Below are positions 24,549 to 36,920 of a stretch of DNA of 64,000 nucleotides, piece by piece (the first letter of the stretch is position 1; every line of letters starts with the position of its first letter). Made by a program: the position numbers and the translations under genes. This DNA is from Sympetrum striolatum. Taxonomy: Eukaryota; Arthropoda; Insecta; Odonata; Libellulidae. The notes beneath the pieces are model-generated. The model worked only from the letters and a program-made list of their open reading frames with translations. It did not search any database and was not told the origin of the DNA. The stretch lies in assembly GCA_947579665.1 (NCBI GenBank), contig OX388350.1, positions 83,223,152 through 83,287,151 of the forward strand, read 5' to 3'.

Positions 24549-25051
24549 ACCTGGCAGTACCATCCAAGAGCCTAAATGGTGGCAGTACCATCCATTAGCC
24601 TAAAAGGCGAATGTATCAATCATGAGCCAAAATTGCGGCAGAACCATCCAAGAGCCAAAAGGGAGGCAGTACCAACCATGAGCCTAATACGCGGCAGTAC
24701 CATCCATGAGCCAAAAGGGCGGCAGTACCATACATAAGCCGAAAGAGCGGCAGTAAAATGCAGGAGCCTAAAAGGCGGCAGTACCGTAATGAGCAAAAAG
24801 TGTGGCAGTACCATCCATGAGCGAAAAAGGCGACAGTACTATCCATGCGCCAAAAGAGTGGCAATAACATCCATGAGCTTAAAAGACGGCAGTACCATCC
24901 AGGAGCCAAAACGGCGGCAGTACCATGCATGAGCCAAAAGGGAGGCAGTGCCATCTATGAGCAAAATGGTGGCAGTAACATACATGAGCCAAAAGGCTGC
25001 GGTAACATCCATGGGCCTAAATGGCGGCAGTACCATCCATGAGTCTAAAAG
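24549..25051 (-). repeat. 28-bp minisatellite, opposite orientation
   Basis: From about 24549 the same unit appears as its reverse complement (ggcagtaccatccatgagcc). The switch lies at 24535-24553 in the text ggtaccgtcggcttacctgg. This arm is interrupted at 25052 by a LINE insertion and resumes at 25973. The open frames 24616-24954 and 24839-25036 (minus) are repeat by-products. Confidence 0.9.
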
Positions 25052-25972
25052 AGGCGTACCTCAAGGTAGTGAAATTGCACCTCTTCTTTTCCTTATTTCT
25101 ATCAATGACTTGAGTGACGAGATAGTTAGCAATGTGAGGATATTTGCGGATGACTCGGTTATATATAGGGAAATAACAAACGAGGAAGAACGGACATCTC
25201 TCTCAAACGATAAAGTCCTCATCCAAAGGTGGTGCGAAAAATGGGAGCTAGATATTAACGTAGGTAAATGCTCCGTAGTTAATTTCTTCGAAAAGAAAAA
25301 ATTGCGTCCAAATCACCCGTTCAAAATTAATGGAATTAGTATCAAAGTAGTAGGTACAGTTGAATATCTCGGGATCAACATTACTAATAACTTAAATTGG
25401 AGCACGCATATTCGAAAAATCTGCGGCAAAGCAAGTGAAAGGCTTGGCTTTGTAAAGCATATTGTCGGTAAATGCAATGAAAAGGTGAGAGAGCGATGTT
25501 ATTTTACCTTGGTCAGACCCCTTCTGGAATATGCGGCAAGTATATGGGATCCGGCGGATGTAACGTGTACTCGCGAACTCAAGAAAGTGCAGCGTAAAGT
25601 GGTTCTTTTTGTTAAGAAATGCTACGATGAAAAAGCAAGCGTTACAAAAATGCTCTCAGATGTAGTTTGGGAATCCTTGAAAGAAAGGAGATTGGAAGCT
25701 AGGCTGCGATTGCTTAATAAATACAGGGTAACAACATTTTCGGAAGATACAATCGGTATCATGCAACCCCACTGTTACCTCGGTCGATTCGATAATGACC
25801 GTAAGTTAAGAGAAATAGATGCTAAGACGAATCGTTTTAGAGATTCATTCTTTCCGCGAACAATACGTGACAATAACCGAATAAGGAAGTAGTACAGATA
25901 CAACTGGTGTTTACACCCCCTGCCACACGCCGAAAGGCAGCTTGCAGGGTATTAATGTAGATGTAGATGTAG
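25052..25972 (+). mobile_element. 5'-truncated LINE (CR1/L2/Jockey-group) insertion
   Basis: The coding part (25053-25892) is uninterrupted for about 280 codons and encodes the second half of a reverse transcriptase: GVPQGSEIAPLLFLISIND, then the catalytic FADDSVIYRE, then the thumb and C-terminal region with VEYLGINITNNLNWSTHI, ending in a TAG. The upstream fingers and endonuclease are absent. The 3' end has the inverted-repeat motif ccacacgccgaaaggcagc and a tgtaga tail of three repeats. A direct repeat AAAAG flanks it (25047-25051 and 25973-25977), as expected for target-primed insertion. It belongs to the same family as the 49.67-52.74 kb element. The intact frame suggests a young insertion, although it is dead for lack of a 5' half. 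Confidence 0.9.
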
Positions 25973-26335
25973 AAAAGACGGCAGTACCATCCATTAGCCA
26001 AAACGGCAGCAGTACCATCCATGAGCAAAAAGGGCGACAGTACCATCCATGAGCCTAAATGGCGGTAGTACCATCCATTAGCCTAAAAGGCGAAAGTATC
26101 ATCCATGAGCCAAAAGGGCGGAAATACCATCCATGAAACTAAAAGTCGGCAGTACCATCCATGAGCAAAAAGTGTGGCAGTACCATCTATGAGCCAAAAC
26201 GGTGGCAGTACAATCCATGAGCCTAAGAGGCGGCAGTACCATCCATGAGCCAAAAGGGTGTCAGTACCATCCATATGCCGAAAGGACGGCAGTACCATCC
26301 ATGAGCCTAAAACACGGCAGGACCATACACATAAG
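25973..26335 (-). repeat. 28-bp minisatellite, continuation after LINE
   Basis: Units resume directly after the LINE tail with the same orientation as 24549-25051 and end at about 26330 with a decayed unit. The open frames at 25837-26046, 26083-26298 and 26202-26402 translate the array and its edges. Confidence 0.9.
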
Positions 26336-26339
26336 TAGA

Positions 26340-27940
26340 AATCAAATTTTAGAAAATTTGCAAGAAAATAATTATAAACTCGCGAAATTAATAAAATATT
26401 GACTGGTAGAAAAAGATTTTTAGAACGATATCGGGAAACTTCGCGATTCCAAATCTAAAAGAAAGCCCGGAAAAAATCCTTAGTAACAGCACTAATTGCC
26501 AAACAATGATCCCAATTGTTCCTTTCCCATATATCGTCGTACAGAAAGAAACGTTTCCATTATTTAGCAAAAAAATATCGATTCCAAATTGAATAGGAAG
26601 CCCACATCTTGAATTGTCAAACTTTTTTCGTACATCACTCCACTCATCAGGTGATTTCAACTTGAATAAATTTATTGACAAAATGGTTAAGTTAGTTTAT
26701 GTGACAAAGTGTACATCACCAAAGAAGGAATATGAATTGTTCACTAAGTTTCCCACGGGATTTCCCCTATGCTGGATATGCCGTGGTATTCAAATTCATT
26801 TAGCAGAGAAGAAATTACTTGTCCTTCCTGAAATTCAGGTACTGTGCAGTTAAGTGGTGTATAAGATTGGGGAGAAAGCACACGAAGCCAACGAGAATTA
26901 TGCTTTGATGAATGAAAATGTCCACTTGGAATAAAGTCCATTATTCTCTCCTCAATGTGTTTGTTTTGGAGGAAAAGTGAAGCAACACAAACTCAAGTAT
27001 TCCCTCCATCAAGACTCTCCCTCCTCTTAATTGCAAATTCATTGAATCACACCTCAAACTGATCAAACTCTCTTTCTGCGCTCAGCGACACCATTGCATA
27101 ATGCAGTTGCCATTGACCGATATTTTATAATTTATAGAGCATTTCTGTTTCATTCTTAGCCTATACATTCAATTAGAAAGTGTTCTTCTTTATCAAGTCT
27201 AGATTGAGGCAAATTAACAGTCGTCAGGGGAACTGGCTATTAATAAACACCAAATTAAATACCTTTTTCGTTTCATTTCTCTAAATTCACGTAATTTTGA
27301 AGATTACAAAATGATATTCCACAACCAAAATAACAATCTATGATCAATTTCTATTCTATTGGAACTCATCTCGATTTTGTAAAACTGTTATTTCTAATTT
27401 GATATTGTACATGAAGCGATTCATGCAAACTTATAAGAAGGAACTTAAATTCAGAATGTCAGACATTCATGTATGAATCCAACTAGACGTTACTAGAAGC
27501 CTAAATTCTACTCTACGTCTTTGAGCGTTCGAATACAGTAAATTTCTGAGAGAATCACTTTTTATGCAGTTTTAAAGCAGTATCCGTGGCTGAGGGAATA
27601 ACGGTAATAGGGTATGTGTAAACAAAGTGTATGACTAATCAGATAAATACACATAACTATGCCAAAGTTTTCATATTGATATGGTTCTCTAACTCAAACG
27701 GTTAGTTCTGAAGGAAGCGACGAAGAAAAATTGGCATACTTGTCTATATTGCACCGTTTGCAGTTCTCTTGGTGGTAACGGTACAATTTAGGAAACCTTA
27801 GTGCTGTTAAATAATGATAGAGCTTTTTTAAATAATTAAAAACATTGTTAGCTGATGAGATGCATTTTCAAAGCTTTATTTTGAATAATTAATTAAATAG
27901 TTAATTTGCATTACAGTGTGGATCCCGGAGGAAATTATGG
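26340..27940. other. AT-rich non-coding stretch
   Basis: Overlapping small frames on both strands (26388-26681 minus, 26614-26853 plus, 26744-26941 minus) have no recognisable motif. No repeat shared with the rest of the window is seen. Confidence 0.4.
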
Positions 27941-27945
27941 AAAGT

Positions 27946-28075
27946 GGTGCTCCTGGATAGTCATGTGGACAGAGCGTTTGCCTTTGGTGAAAGCGGTCCC
28001 GGGTTCGAATCCCGGTGGGAGCCAATGTGCGAAATGACCTAAGCTGTTGAAGCACTTTTAAATTTACTACTACTG
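27946..28075 (+). repeat. tRNA-derived SINE
   Basis: The head (27946-28023) has a GCTCC-containing 5' acceptor side matched by GGGAGCC at the 3' side, an A-box-like gatagtcatgtggacagagc, a GGTGAAAGCGGTCCC central part and a perfect T-arm CCGGG-TTCGAAT-CCCGG. It is followed by a body starting aatgtgcgaaatgaccta. The same head occurs at 11355-11430 and 49370-49430 in the opposite orientation. The T-arm is the best preserved in the family. A real tRNA gene is unlikely because the anticodon arm does not fold well. Confidence 0.6.
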
Positions 28076-28369
28076 GAAAGTGGAACGTAGATCAACAAAA
28101 TTTAGCTGTGGTGTCCTACTCAAATAGAGATTATGGTTTAAATGAACGTGTCCGAATTTATAACATCTCTCACTCACTCACCTCAATTACTGTAAAAAGG
28201 CTGAGATGAGAACAAAAGCGCAAACGGGGGAATAAAAATTTTAAGTCGCAGTATTTTCGGAAGAAATTTAAGCGGAATTAGAGTAATACATCCTAAAATA
28301 TGAAGAAATGATGCTTCGAACATTATTCTACGTTTATTTATTTAGTTCAATAAGTCTCTTTCCTCTGGA

Positions 28370-28670
28370 ATTTTCCCAAACAGATGGAAAATGAGTTATG
28401 CAGTACCAATTTTTAAAAATGGTGACAAATCGTAAATAAAAAATTACAGACCAATTGTCATACAGTCCTCTTTAGCCAAGTTATTTGAAAAAATTGTTTC
28501 ACGATTAACATCACCGCAACTGAATAGTATTATATGTCAACAACAGCATGGTTTCTGTCAAGGAAAATTTACAACCACCACTCAGTGGTCTACACTGAAC
28601 AGATTTACAAGTCATTTAAAAATAATAATCAGTTGGACTCAGTATATTCTGACTTGTTACTAAATAATTT
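28370..28670 (+). pseudogene. Reverse transcriptase fragment, decayed
   Basis: Reading across stops gives WKMSYAVPIFKNGDKS, NYRPIVIQSSLAKLFEKIV and QQQHGFCQGKFTTTTQ. These are recognisable pieces of the RT fingers region of a Jockey/CR1-type LINE (consensus pattern PIFKKGDKS...NYRPI...QHGF..GRST). Stops interrupt it and both ends are missing. It is a different family from the flanking LINE A. Confidence 0.65.
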
Positions 28671-28739
28671 GTGATATTAACTCCCATATTTGTGATATTT
28701 TATACTTATAAAATTATTTTGTTTTTTGTATTTTATACT

Positions 28740-29182
28740 TTTAAATTCCGTTATGTGGGTCCTGGGAATCAACCTAGGAGGAGTCCTTAGGACTTCAGCA
28801 AATGGGAGTGAAATGCGCAAAATATTGGATTCATCAAGAGAATCCAACTAGCCTCTTTCACTCCAACACATAACCTACAATAGGTGCTCCTGTTGAGCCG
28901 AGCAACCCAGTAACCATTGGGTAAACAATCCCAGCAGGAAACTGGGTTGGCGAGCCGATCAGTGTTGGGGGAAACACAAAGTCTGTGAACAGTTTCAACG
29001 GCGGAAGAGAAAGGCGATTCCCAACAAGAGGAAGGTAGAAGAACTGTCTTTGATATACTTGAAACCCACTAGTGTCTGTTCTGGCAGTCTGTTCTGGTGG
29101 TCAGCGTCTGTTCACCTAGTTGGAGTGGCTGTGACACATGTCTTGATCTTAACAATCAAGTCACTAATTACAGTGATCTTAT
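28740..29182 (+). mobile_element. Probable LINE 5' region
   Basis: This GC-richer stretch includes the segment caatcccagcaggaaactgg and gttggcgagccgatcag and leads toward the LINE A sequence that begins at 29183. It has the character of a LINE 5' untranslated region, with a large deletion before the preserved part. It has no counterpart before copy 2 of the duplication. The link to LINE A rests on position. Confidence 0.35.
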
Positions 29183-31395
29183 TTAAAAAACTGGGTATAT
29201 CTAGCGAACACAATTCAGAAGGAAATGCGTTGAGGACAACCCCCTAGAAAACGAAAACATAGGTGGTGGAACGCAGCATGCGATCAGGCAATTGAAAGAA
29301 GAATACAGGCTTGGATAAAGTTCAGCAGTAACAGAACATCATAAACATGGCAAGAATTCCACAAAGTTCAGAAACGATCCTCGAAAGAAATCAGAATAGA
29401 AAAACATGCATACGGTAACATCAGGTTAAAAGAAATTGAGGAAAACTTCAAGAGAAATAATACCAGAAATTTCTATAGAATATTCAAAGAAAACATTACG
29501 GCCTATCAGCCTCCAAGCCTCTGCTTCAAAAGAAAAGATGGATCCCTGGTTACAAGTACGAAAGAAAACTGCAAAATTATCAAACAGTACTTCGATGAAC
29601 TCCTCAACTGCAAGTAACCCACAGAAAAATTAACAATTAGAAAAACCACATCAAATCCAGATTCTTATTCACCTACAATCAAAGAGATAGAGGAGAGCAT
29701 AAAGCAACTGAAAAACAACAAGGCACCGGGAGAGGATGGTATAATCGCCAAGATCTGGAAGCTCAATGACGGAAACATCACAGGAAAAATTCATAAGATT
29801 ATCACAGAAATTTGGGTTACAGAGAAAGTGCCGGAGGAATGAAAGTGTGCATTGATCCACCCATTACATAAAAAGGGTGATAAGACAGACCCTAATAATT
29901 ACAGGGGTATATCACAGCTACCAGTTGCCTACAAGATTTTCTCCAAGGTATTATTAAATACATTAGAACCACAGGCAGATCCACAGATAGGAGAATACCA
30001 AGCAGGCTTCAGGAAAGGATGATCATGTATCGAACAAATCTGGATCCTGAGAATACTGCTGAAAGTCAGACAGACGAACAACACTGTGATTATATTTGTC
30101 GACTTCAAGAAGGCGTATGATTCCATAGACAGGGAACTCTCTTTCATGTATTGGAAGAATACGGAATCAACAGAAAAACCAGAACACTCATTCAGGAGAC
30201 ACTCACGGACACCACACCCAAAATAAAATTTATGGGGGAAACTTCAGAACCTTTTCAGATATACACAGGAGTCCGGCAAGGAGATGGGCTTTCGCCAATC
30301 TTGTTCAACATGGTTTTGGACAAAGTTGTCAAACAGTGGTAGGAGAAAGTATAAGGGATACAATTAGGAATACACGCGACAAAAAAACAATCATTAAATG
30401 TTTTACATTTGTAGATGTCATAGCAATACTTAGCAATAACATAAAAGAGGCATAGGAAGCACTAAAAACATGCACGAAATTTTTGTCAAAACGGGTCTAC
30501 GGATATTACATGAGAAAAAGCAATACATGGAGAGGAAGAATAATAATTTACAAACCATAATTACAAAATATGGATCCATCAAAAGAGTCGAAAAATTCAA
30601 GTATCAAGGGGAATATATAGTAATAGGAGGATCAAATAATGCATCTAACACACAAGGACAGAAAAACTTCAGATAGCATACAAACTCACATGGACACACT
30701 ATAACAAGAGAAACATCCCGGAACGGGCCAAACTCAGACACTACAAAACATTCGTGTTAACAGAAGCACTGTATGCATCAGAAATGACTACAATTGGAGC
30801 ATCAGGCATTACAGAAACTGAAAATATAGAATGCAAAATTCTCAGAAAAATATTTGGAGCAGTACACAGAGATGGCATTTGGATGAAAATACCTTCGACC
30901 GAGCTGTACCAACACACAGACAGACTTACACATATAATCAGAAAACGTAGACTATCATTTTATGGACACCTGCAGAGAATGAACAACAACAGACTCACAA
31001 AGAAGATTTATGATGTAGTAAAAAGCTCAAGCAGAAAAACCAATTGGTATCTTGAGGTAGAAGAAGATCTAAGGCAAGCAAGGATCACCAGGCAAATGAT
31101 AGATGAAAGAGGAGAACAAGGTAATGCACACAAAATTTATAGTACATGGTAAGAAGAAAATAGGAGCATTGTGGGCAGAGGAAGCAGGAGCACAGTCAAA
31201 GAATGAAGAGATTTTGGGAAAATAAGAGGAGCAAGGAAAAGAAGTGAACATTGATTCATCATGTGCTGTTCAAGTTCTAACACTCTCCTTATGGGCAAAC
31301 ATGATTGTAATAATAATAAATTCTGCTATGTGATATTGGTGCTGTGACATTTTTTGTAAAAAAAGGGTAAATCTCGTTAAATAAATAAATAAATA
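29183..31395 (+). pseudogene. LINE A reverse transcriptase remnant, copy 1
   Basis: Pieces in more than one frame give, in order: a lysine-rich linker (IRLKEIEENFKRNNTRNFYR), NKAPGEDGI, ALIHPLHKKGDKTDPNNYRG, QIGEYQAGFRKG, IIFVDFKKAYDSIDRE, EEYGINRKTRTLIQETLTD, and GVRQGDGLSPILFNMVLDKV. The C-terminal part (30754-31152) contains RKRRLSFYGHLQRMNNNRLT. The catalytic xADD box is not readable because the region after 30345 is frameshifted. Stops replace expected residues at about 29841 and 30020. It ends in an AATAAATAAATAAAT tail near 31380-31395. Clade uncertain; this is the insect endonuclease-RT type with a GVRQGD motif. Confidence 0.85.
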
Positions 31396-31419
31396 TAACT
31401 ATTGCTATCTTAATGGTAC

Positions 31420-32760
31420 AGACTGCCCTCTTAATGTTTGAAAACCATTGAACAAGTTGAGAATTTTAAACATTTGGTAGTTAGTATTAATAGTATTTTG
31501 AAATTTGACTTCCATGTAAGAATAATAATGCCATAATAATATGTTAGTTATCAACTCCATGATGTGAAAGATATGGTATCAAGGAAAATATTACTTATAA
31601 TGTTCTATGCAATGGTGAAATCAATCTTAAGATTTGCTCTCAGCAGTTATGTACACAAAAATGAATATTTCATCACCCAAAATAATACAATTGAAATCAC
31701 CCACAGAATCAGAACATCAAATCAATTTATAAATCTGTAAATGGTGGTGGATAAACTTGAAAGTAACATTATAATAGGGTGTGATTACTTCAATGACCCT
31801 AATGAAAAAGCAAATACACATAGCATGGAAAATAGAAACCAATATATATTTGCCATTCTTTATTAATATTTATAGTAAATATACAATGGTCATCATATCA
31901 ATGATGCTAAATAATCTACCTAATAAACTCAAAACATTAAACAGTATGGAACAGGATAATTTGAGTTTAAAGGAGTGACTTTTTAAGAGTAAAAAGATTA
32001 TGATTATCCATAATTATTAAATATTAAAATCATAAAAATGCAATCCTCAGGTATAGTTAAGTTAAGGAACTCAAATACATAAGAATTAAAATAAATGATA
32101 TGTACCAAGCAAGAGAATAAGTACAAGACTAAAATTAAATATTATTTCAAGCTAACAAAACATCACATTTATGAAGTTAACCTCAACTCAAAATTAATTT
32201 AAATTCTACAAAACTAAAATTATATAAAACAGTAATTAGGCCAATAGCAACTTATGGAGCTTAAGATACAGCACTCACAACAGCTGATAGAAATTCTTTA
32301 AGGAGATTTAACAGAAGAATAAATAGAAAAATATATGGACAACTTTTAGAAAATGGTCAATGAAGAAATAAATCAAGTAATAAATAATGAGGAGAAAGAA
32401 CATTCTGTAAGATCATAAATAATAAGCTGGTTAAAATTGCAGATAGAAAGATAGCAAGATGACAGGATAATTAAACAAGCCTTTGAAAAGAGTGTAGATG
32501 GAAATAGAGGAAGACCAGAGAAAAGATTGATGGATGATGTTATAGAAAACCTGATAAAAATGGGTGTAAAAATTTGGGAGCAAGAATCCAACGACAGGAA
32601 ATCCTGGAGTAGCATTGCAGAGAAGGCCAAGGATCATATTGGTACAGGAGGAATAAGAAGAAAAGTAAATAATATATATTATAAAAATAGGACTTTGAAT
32701 TCAGTGATTTTCAAACTAAAACATTATATTTTCTTCCACGTTCATTTTAAATAAATAAAT
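31420..32760 (+). pseudogene. LINE B C-terminal remnant, copy 1
   Basis: Across stops, the start resembles an IEQVENFKHL strand found after the RT palm. The end (32490-32640) reads GNRGRPEKRLMDDVIENLIK, then MGVKIWEQESNDRKSWSSI. This matches the usual LINE C-terminal pattern GRPrkRW.DDv..dl...gv..W...A.DR..W. Most of the middle is unreadable. It is AT-rich and older than LINE A. Confidence 0.7.
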
Positions 32761-33342
32761 TGAAATATTGGAAAATCTTATTTTGAATGATATCATATTT
32801 AAATGGCAATGATTTAAAATAAAGTGTCTTACAAAAAAATCAAAAAAATAGCCACTCGTTGACTCTAGCAGTGCAGTCAAAATAAAATCTATCTTCATTA
32901 TCATCTACTTTCAATATAATAAGCAAGCGGATGCATATAAATATCTTATTTTAATTAATAACATTTTTCAATAGCACCGGTTTAAATTAAAACATCTTAA
33001 TTTAAAATTAACAAAATAGTATTTAATAGGACTTTGACTCCGTCAGTACTTCAGAGTCAAAATAAAATCTATTTTCATTATATTTAAATTTAATTTTAAT
33101 AAACATATTGACTTTTTTAAAAATCTTACATTAAATAATATTGCTCTCCAAAGTCAAAGTTTTAAATATATACGTCTGGATTTGAAATTAAGAAAATAGC
33201 AGTTTGATATTAGAACCATTAATTTACTAAACTAACTATAAAGTTGATATCAAAACTGGACTAAGAAAAATAAATAAACCGGATCCAGAATACATAAAGA
33301 TAAACAAGGACAAAATTTATCGAAGAAATTAATAATAACTCA
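32760..33342. other. AT-rich stretch and junction between duplicate copies
   Basis: 32760-33255 is AT-rich, with three internally similar segments (gcagtcaaaataaaatctat, recurring as agagtcaaaataaaatctat). 33256-33342 is an 87-bp segment absent from the first copy's upstream side; it reads like more LINE A 5' coding sequence (INKPDPEYIKINKDKIYRRN). The second copy therefore extends further 5' than the first. Confidence 0.5.
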
Positions 33343-35556
33343 TTAAAAAACTGGGCAGATCTAGCGAACACAATTCAGAAGGAAATGTGTTGAGGACAAC
33401 CCCCTAGAAAACGAAAACATAGGTGGTGGAACGCAGCATGCGATCAGGCAATTGAAAGAAGAATACAGGCTTGGTTATAGTTCAGCAGTAACAGAACATC
33501 ATAAACATGGCAAGAATTTCACAAAGTTCAGAAACGATCCTTGAAAGAAATCAGAATAGAAAAACATGCATACGGTAACATCAGGTTAAAAGAAATTGAG
33601 GAAAACTTCAAGAGAAATAATACCAGAAATTTCTATAGAATATTCAAAGAAAACATTAGGGCCTATCAGCCTCCAAGCCTCTGCTTCAAAAGAAAAGATG
33701 GATCCCTGGAAAAAAGTACGAAAGAAAACTGCAAAATTATCAAACAGTACTTTGATGAACTCCTCAACTGCAAGTAACCCACAGAAAAATTAACAATTAG
33801 AAAAACCACATCAAATCCAGATTCTAAATCACCTACAATCAAAGAGATAGAGGAGAGCATAAAGCAACTGAAAAACAACAAGGCACCGGGAGAGGATGGT
33901 ATAATCGCCAAGATCTGGAAGCTCAATGACGGAAACATCACAGGAAAAATTCATAAGATTATCACAGAAATTTGGGTTACAGAGAAAGTGCCGGAGGAAT
34001 GAAAGTGTGCATTGATCCACCCATTACATAAAAAGGGTGATAAGACAGACCCTAATAATTACAGGGGTATATCACAGCTACCAGTTGCCTACAAGATTTT
34101 CTCCAAGGTATTATTAAATACATTAGAACCACAGGCAGATCCACAGATAGGAGAATACCAAGCAGGCTTCAGGAAAGGATGATCATGTATCGAACAAATC
34201 TGGATCCTGAGAATACTGCTGAAAGTCAGACAGACGAACAACACTGTGATTATATTTGTCGACTTCAAGAAGGCGTATGATTCCATAAACAGGGAACTCT
34301 CTTTCATGTATTGGAAGAATACGGAATCAACAGAAGAACCAGAACACTCATTCAGGAGACACTCACGGACACCACACCCAAAATAAAATTTATGGGGGAA
34401 ACTTCAGAACCTTTTCAGACATACACAGGAGTCTAGCAAAGAGGTGGGCTTTCCCCAATCTTGTTCAACATGGTTTTGGACAAAGTTGTCAAACAGTGGT
34501 AGGAGAAAGTATAAGGGATACAATTAGGAAGAACACGCGATAAAAAACAATCATTAAATGTTTTACATTTGTAGATGTCATAGCAATACTTAGCTATAAC
34601 ATAAAAGAGGCATAGGAAGCACTGAAAAACATGCACGAAATTGTGGCCAAAACGGGTCTACGGATATTACATGAGAAAAAGCAATACATGGAGAGGAAGA
34701 ATAATAATTTACAAACCATAATTACAAAATATGGATCCATCAAAAGAGTCGAAAAATTCAAGTATCAAGGGGAATATATAGTAATAGGAGGATCAAATAA
34801 TGCATCTAACACACAAGGACAGAAAAACTTCAGATAGCATACAAACTCACATGGACACACTATAACAAGAGAAACATCCCGGAACGGGCCAAACTCAGAC
34901 ACTACAAAACATTCGTGTTACCAGAAGCACTGTATGCATCACAAATGACTACAATTGGAGCATCAGGCATTACAGAAACTGAAAATATAGAATGCAAAAT
35001 TCTCAGAAAAATATTTGGAGCAGTACACAGAGATGGCATTTGGATGAAAATACCTTCGACCGAGCTGTACCAACACACAGACAGACTTACACATATAATC
35101 AGAAAACGTAGACTATCATTTTATGGACACCTGCAGAGAATGAACAACAACAGACTCACAAAGAAGATTTATGATGTAGTAAAAAGCTCAAGCAGAAAAA
35201 CCAATTGGTATCTTGAGGTAGAAGAAGATCTAAGGCAAGCATGGATCACCAGGCAAATGATAGATGAAAGAGGAGAAGAAGGTAATGCACACAAAATTTA
35301 TAGTACATGGTAAGAAGAAAATAGGAGCATTGTGGACAGAGGAAGCAGGAGCACAGTCAAAGAATGAAGAGATTTTGGGAAAATAAGAGGAGCAAGGAAA
35401 AGAAGTGAACATTGATTCATCATGTGCTGTTCAAGTTCTAACACTCTCCTTATGGGCAAACATGATTGTAATAATAATAAATTCTGCTATGTGATATTGG
35501 TGCTGTGACTTTTTTTGTAAAAAAAGGGTAAATCTCGTTAAATAAATAAATAAATA
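33343..35556 (+). pseudogene. LINE A reverse transcriptase remnant, copy 2
   Basis: Same order of motifs and same stops as copy 1, for example the TGA after AGFRKG and the TGA after VTEKVPEE. It has acquired further lesions: ggagtctagcaaagagg at 34429-34445 destroys the GVRQGD motif that is still open in copy 1. The tail is at 35541-35556. Confidence 0.85.
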
Positions 35557-35579
35557 TAACTATTGCTATCTTAATGGTA

Positions 35580-36920
35580 CAGACTGCCCTCTTAATGTTT
35601 GAAAACCATTGAACAAGTTGAGAATTTTAAACATTTGGTAGTTAGTATTAATAGTATTTTGAAATTTGACTTCCATGTAAGAATAATAATGCCATAATAA
35701 TATGTTAGTTATCAACTCCATGATGTGAAAGATATGGTATCAAGGAAAATATTACTTATAATGTTCTATGCAATGGTGAAATCAATCTTAAGATTTGCTC
35801 TCAGCAGTTATGTACACAAAAATGAATATTTAATCACCCAAAATAATACAATTGAAATCACCCACAGAATCAGAACATCAAATCAATTTATAAATCTGTA
35901 AATGGTGGTGGACAAACTTGAAAGTAACATTATAGTAGGGTGTGATTACTTCAATGACCCTAATGAAAAAGCAAATACTCATAGCATGGAAAATAGAAAC
36001 CAATATATATTTGCCAATCTTTATTAATATTTATAGTAAATATACAATGGTCATAATATCAATGATACTAAATAATCTACCTAATAAACTCAAAACATTA
36101 AACAGTATGGAACAGGATAATTTGAGTTTAAAGGAGTGACTTTTTAAGAGTAAAAAGATTATGATTATCCATAATTATTAAATATTAAAATCATAAAAAT
36201 GCAATCCTCAGGTATAGTTAAGTTAAGGAACTCAAATACATAAGAATTAAAATAAATGATATGTACCAAGCAAGAGAATAAGTACAAGACTAAAATTAAA
36301 TATTATTTCAAACTAACAAAACATCACATTTATGAAGTTAACCTCAACTCAAAATTAATTTAAATTCTACAAAACTAAAATTATATAAAACAGTAATTAG
36401 GCCAATAGCAACTTATGGAGCTTAAGATACAGCACTCACAACAGCTGATAGAAATTCTTTAAGGAGATTTAACAGAAGAATAAATAGAAAAATATATGGA
36501 CAACTTTTAGAAAATGGTCAATGAAGAAATAAATCAAGTAATAAATAATGAGGAGAAAGAACATTCTGTAAGATCATTAATAATCAGCTGGTTAAAATTG
36601 CAGATAGAAAGATAGCAAGATGACAGGATAATTAAACAAGCCTTTGAAAAGAGTGTAGATGGAAATAGAGGAAGACCAGAGAAAAGATTGATGGATGATG
36701 TTATAGAAAACCTGATAAAAATGGGTGTAAAAATTTGGGAGCAGGAATCCAACGGCAGGAAATCCTGGAGTAGCATTGTAGAGAAGGCCAAGGATCATAT
36801 TGGTACAGGAGGAATAAGAAGAAAAGTAAATAATATATATTATAAAAATAGGACTTTGAATTCAGTGATTTTCAAACTAAAACATTATATTTTCTTCCAC
36901 GTTCATTTTAAATAAATAAA
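35580..36920 (+). pseudogene. LINE B C-terminal remnant, copy 2
   Basis: Counterpart of 31420-32760; the readable C-terminal part is 36688-36915 (MMDDVIENLIKMGVKIWEQE) preceded by GNRGRPEKR. Confidence 0.7.

Larger units (their letters stand above)
29183..33255 (+). repeat. 4.16-kb tandem duplication, copy 1
   Basis: Every landmark from 29183 to 33255 recurs 4160-4161 bp downstream in the same orientation with very few differences. The unit holds LINE A (29183-31390), a second LINE relic (31420-32760) and AT-rich DNA. Both copies share disabling mutations, which shows that the cassette was already dead when duplicated. Confidence 0.9.

Noticed and set aside
24137..24598. 153-codon frame with repeated Met-Asp-Gly-Thr and Trp-Tyr-Cys phases
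   Set aside because: By-product of the 28-bp minisatellite, open in several frames and on both strands.
23590..26335. CRISPR-like array of 28-bp repeats
   Set aside because: There are no unique spacers; the units follow each other directly, and the DNA is eukaryotic.
29436..29633. Separate 65-codon frame overlapping LINE A (and its copy at 33596)
   Set aside because: Out-of-frame shadow of the LINE coding sequence, whose true frame is recognisable.
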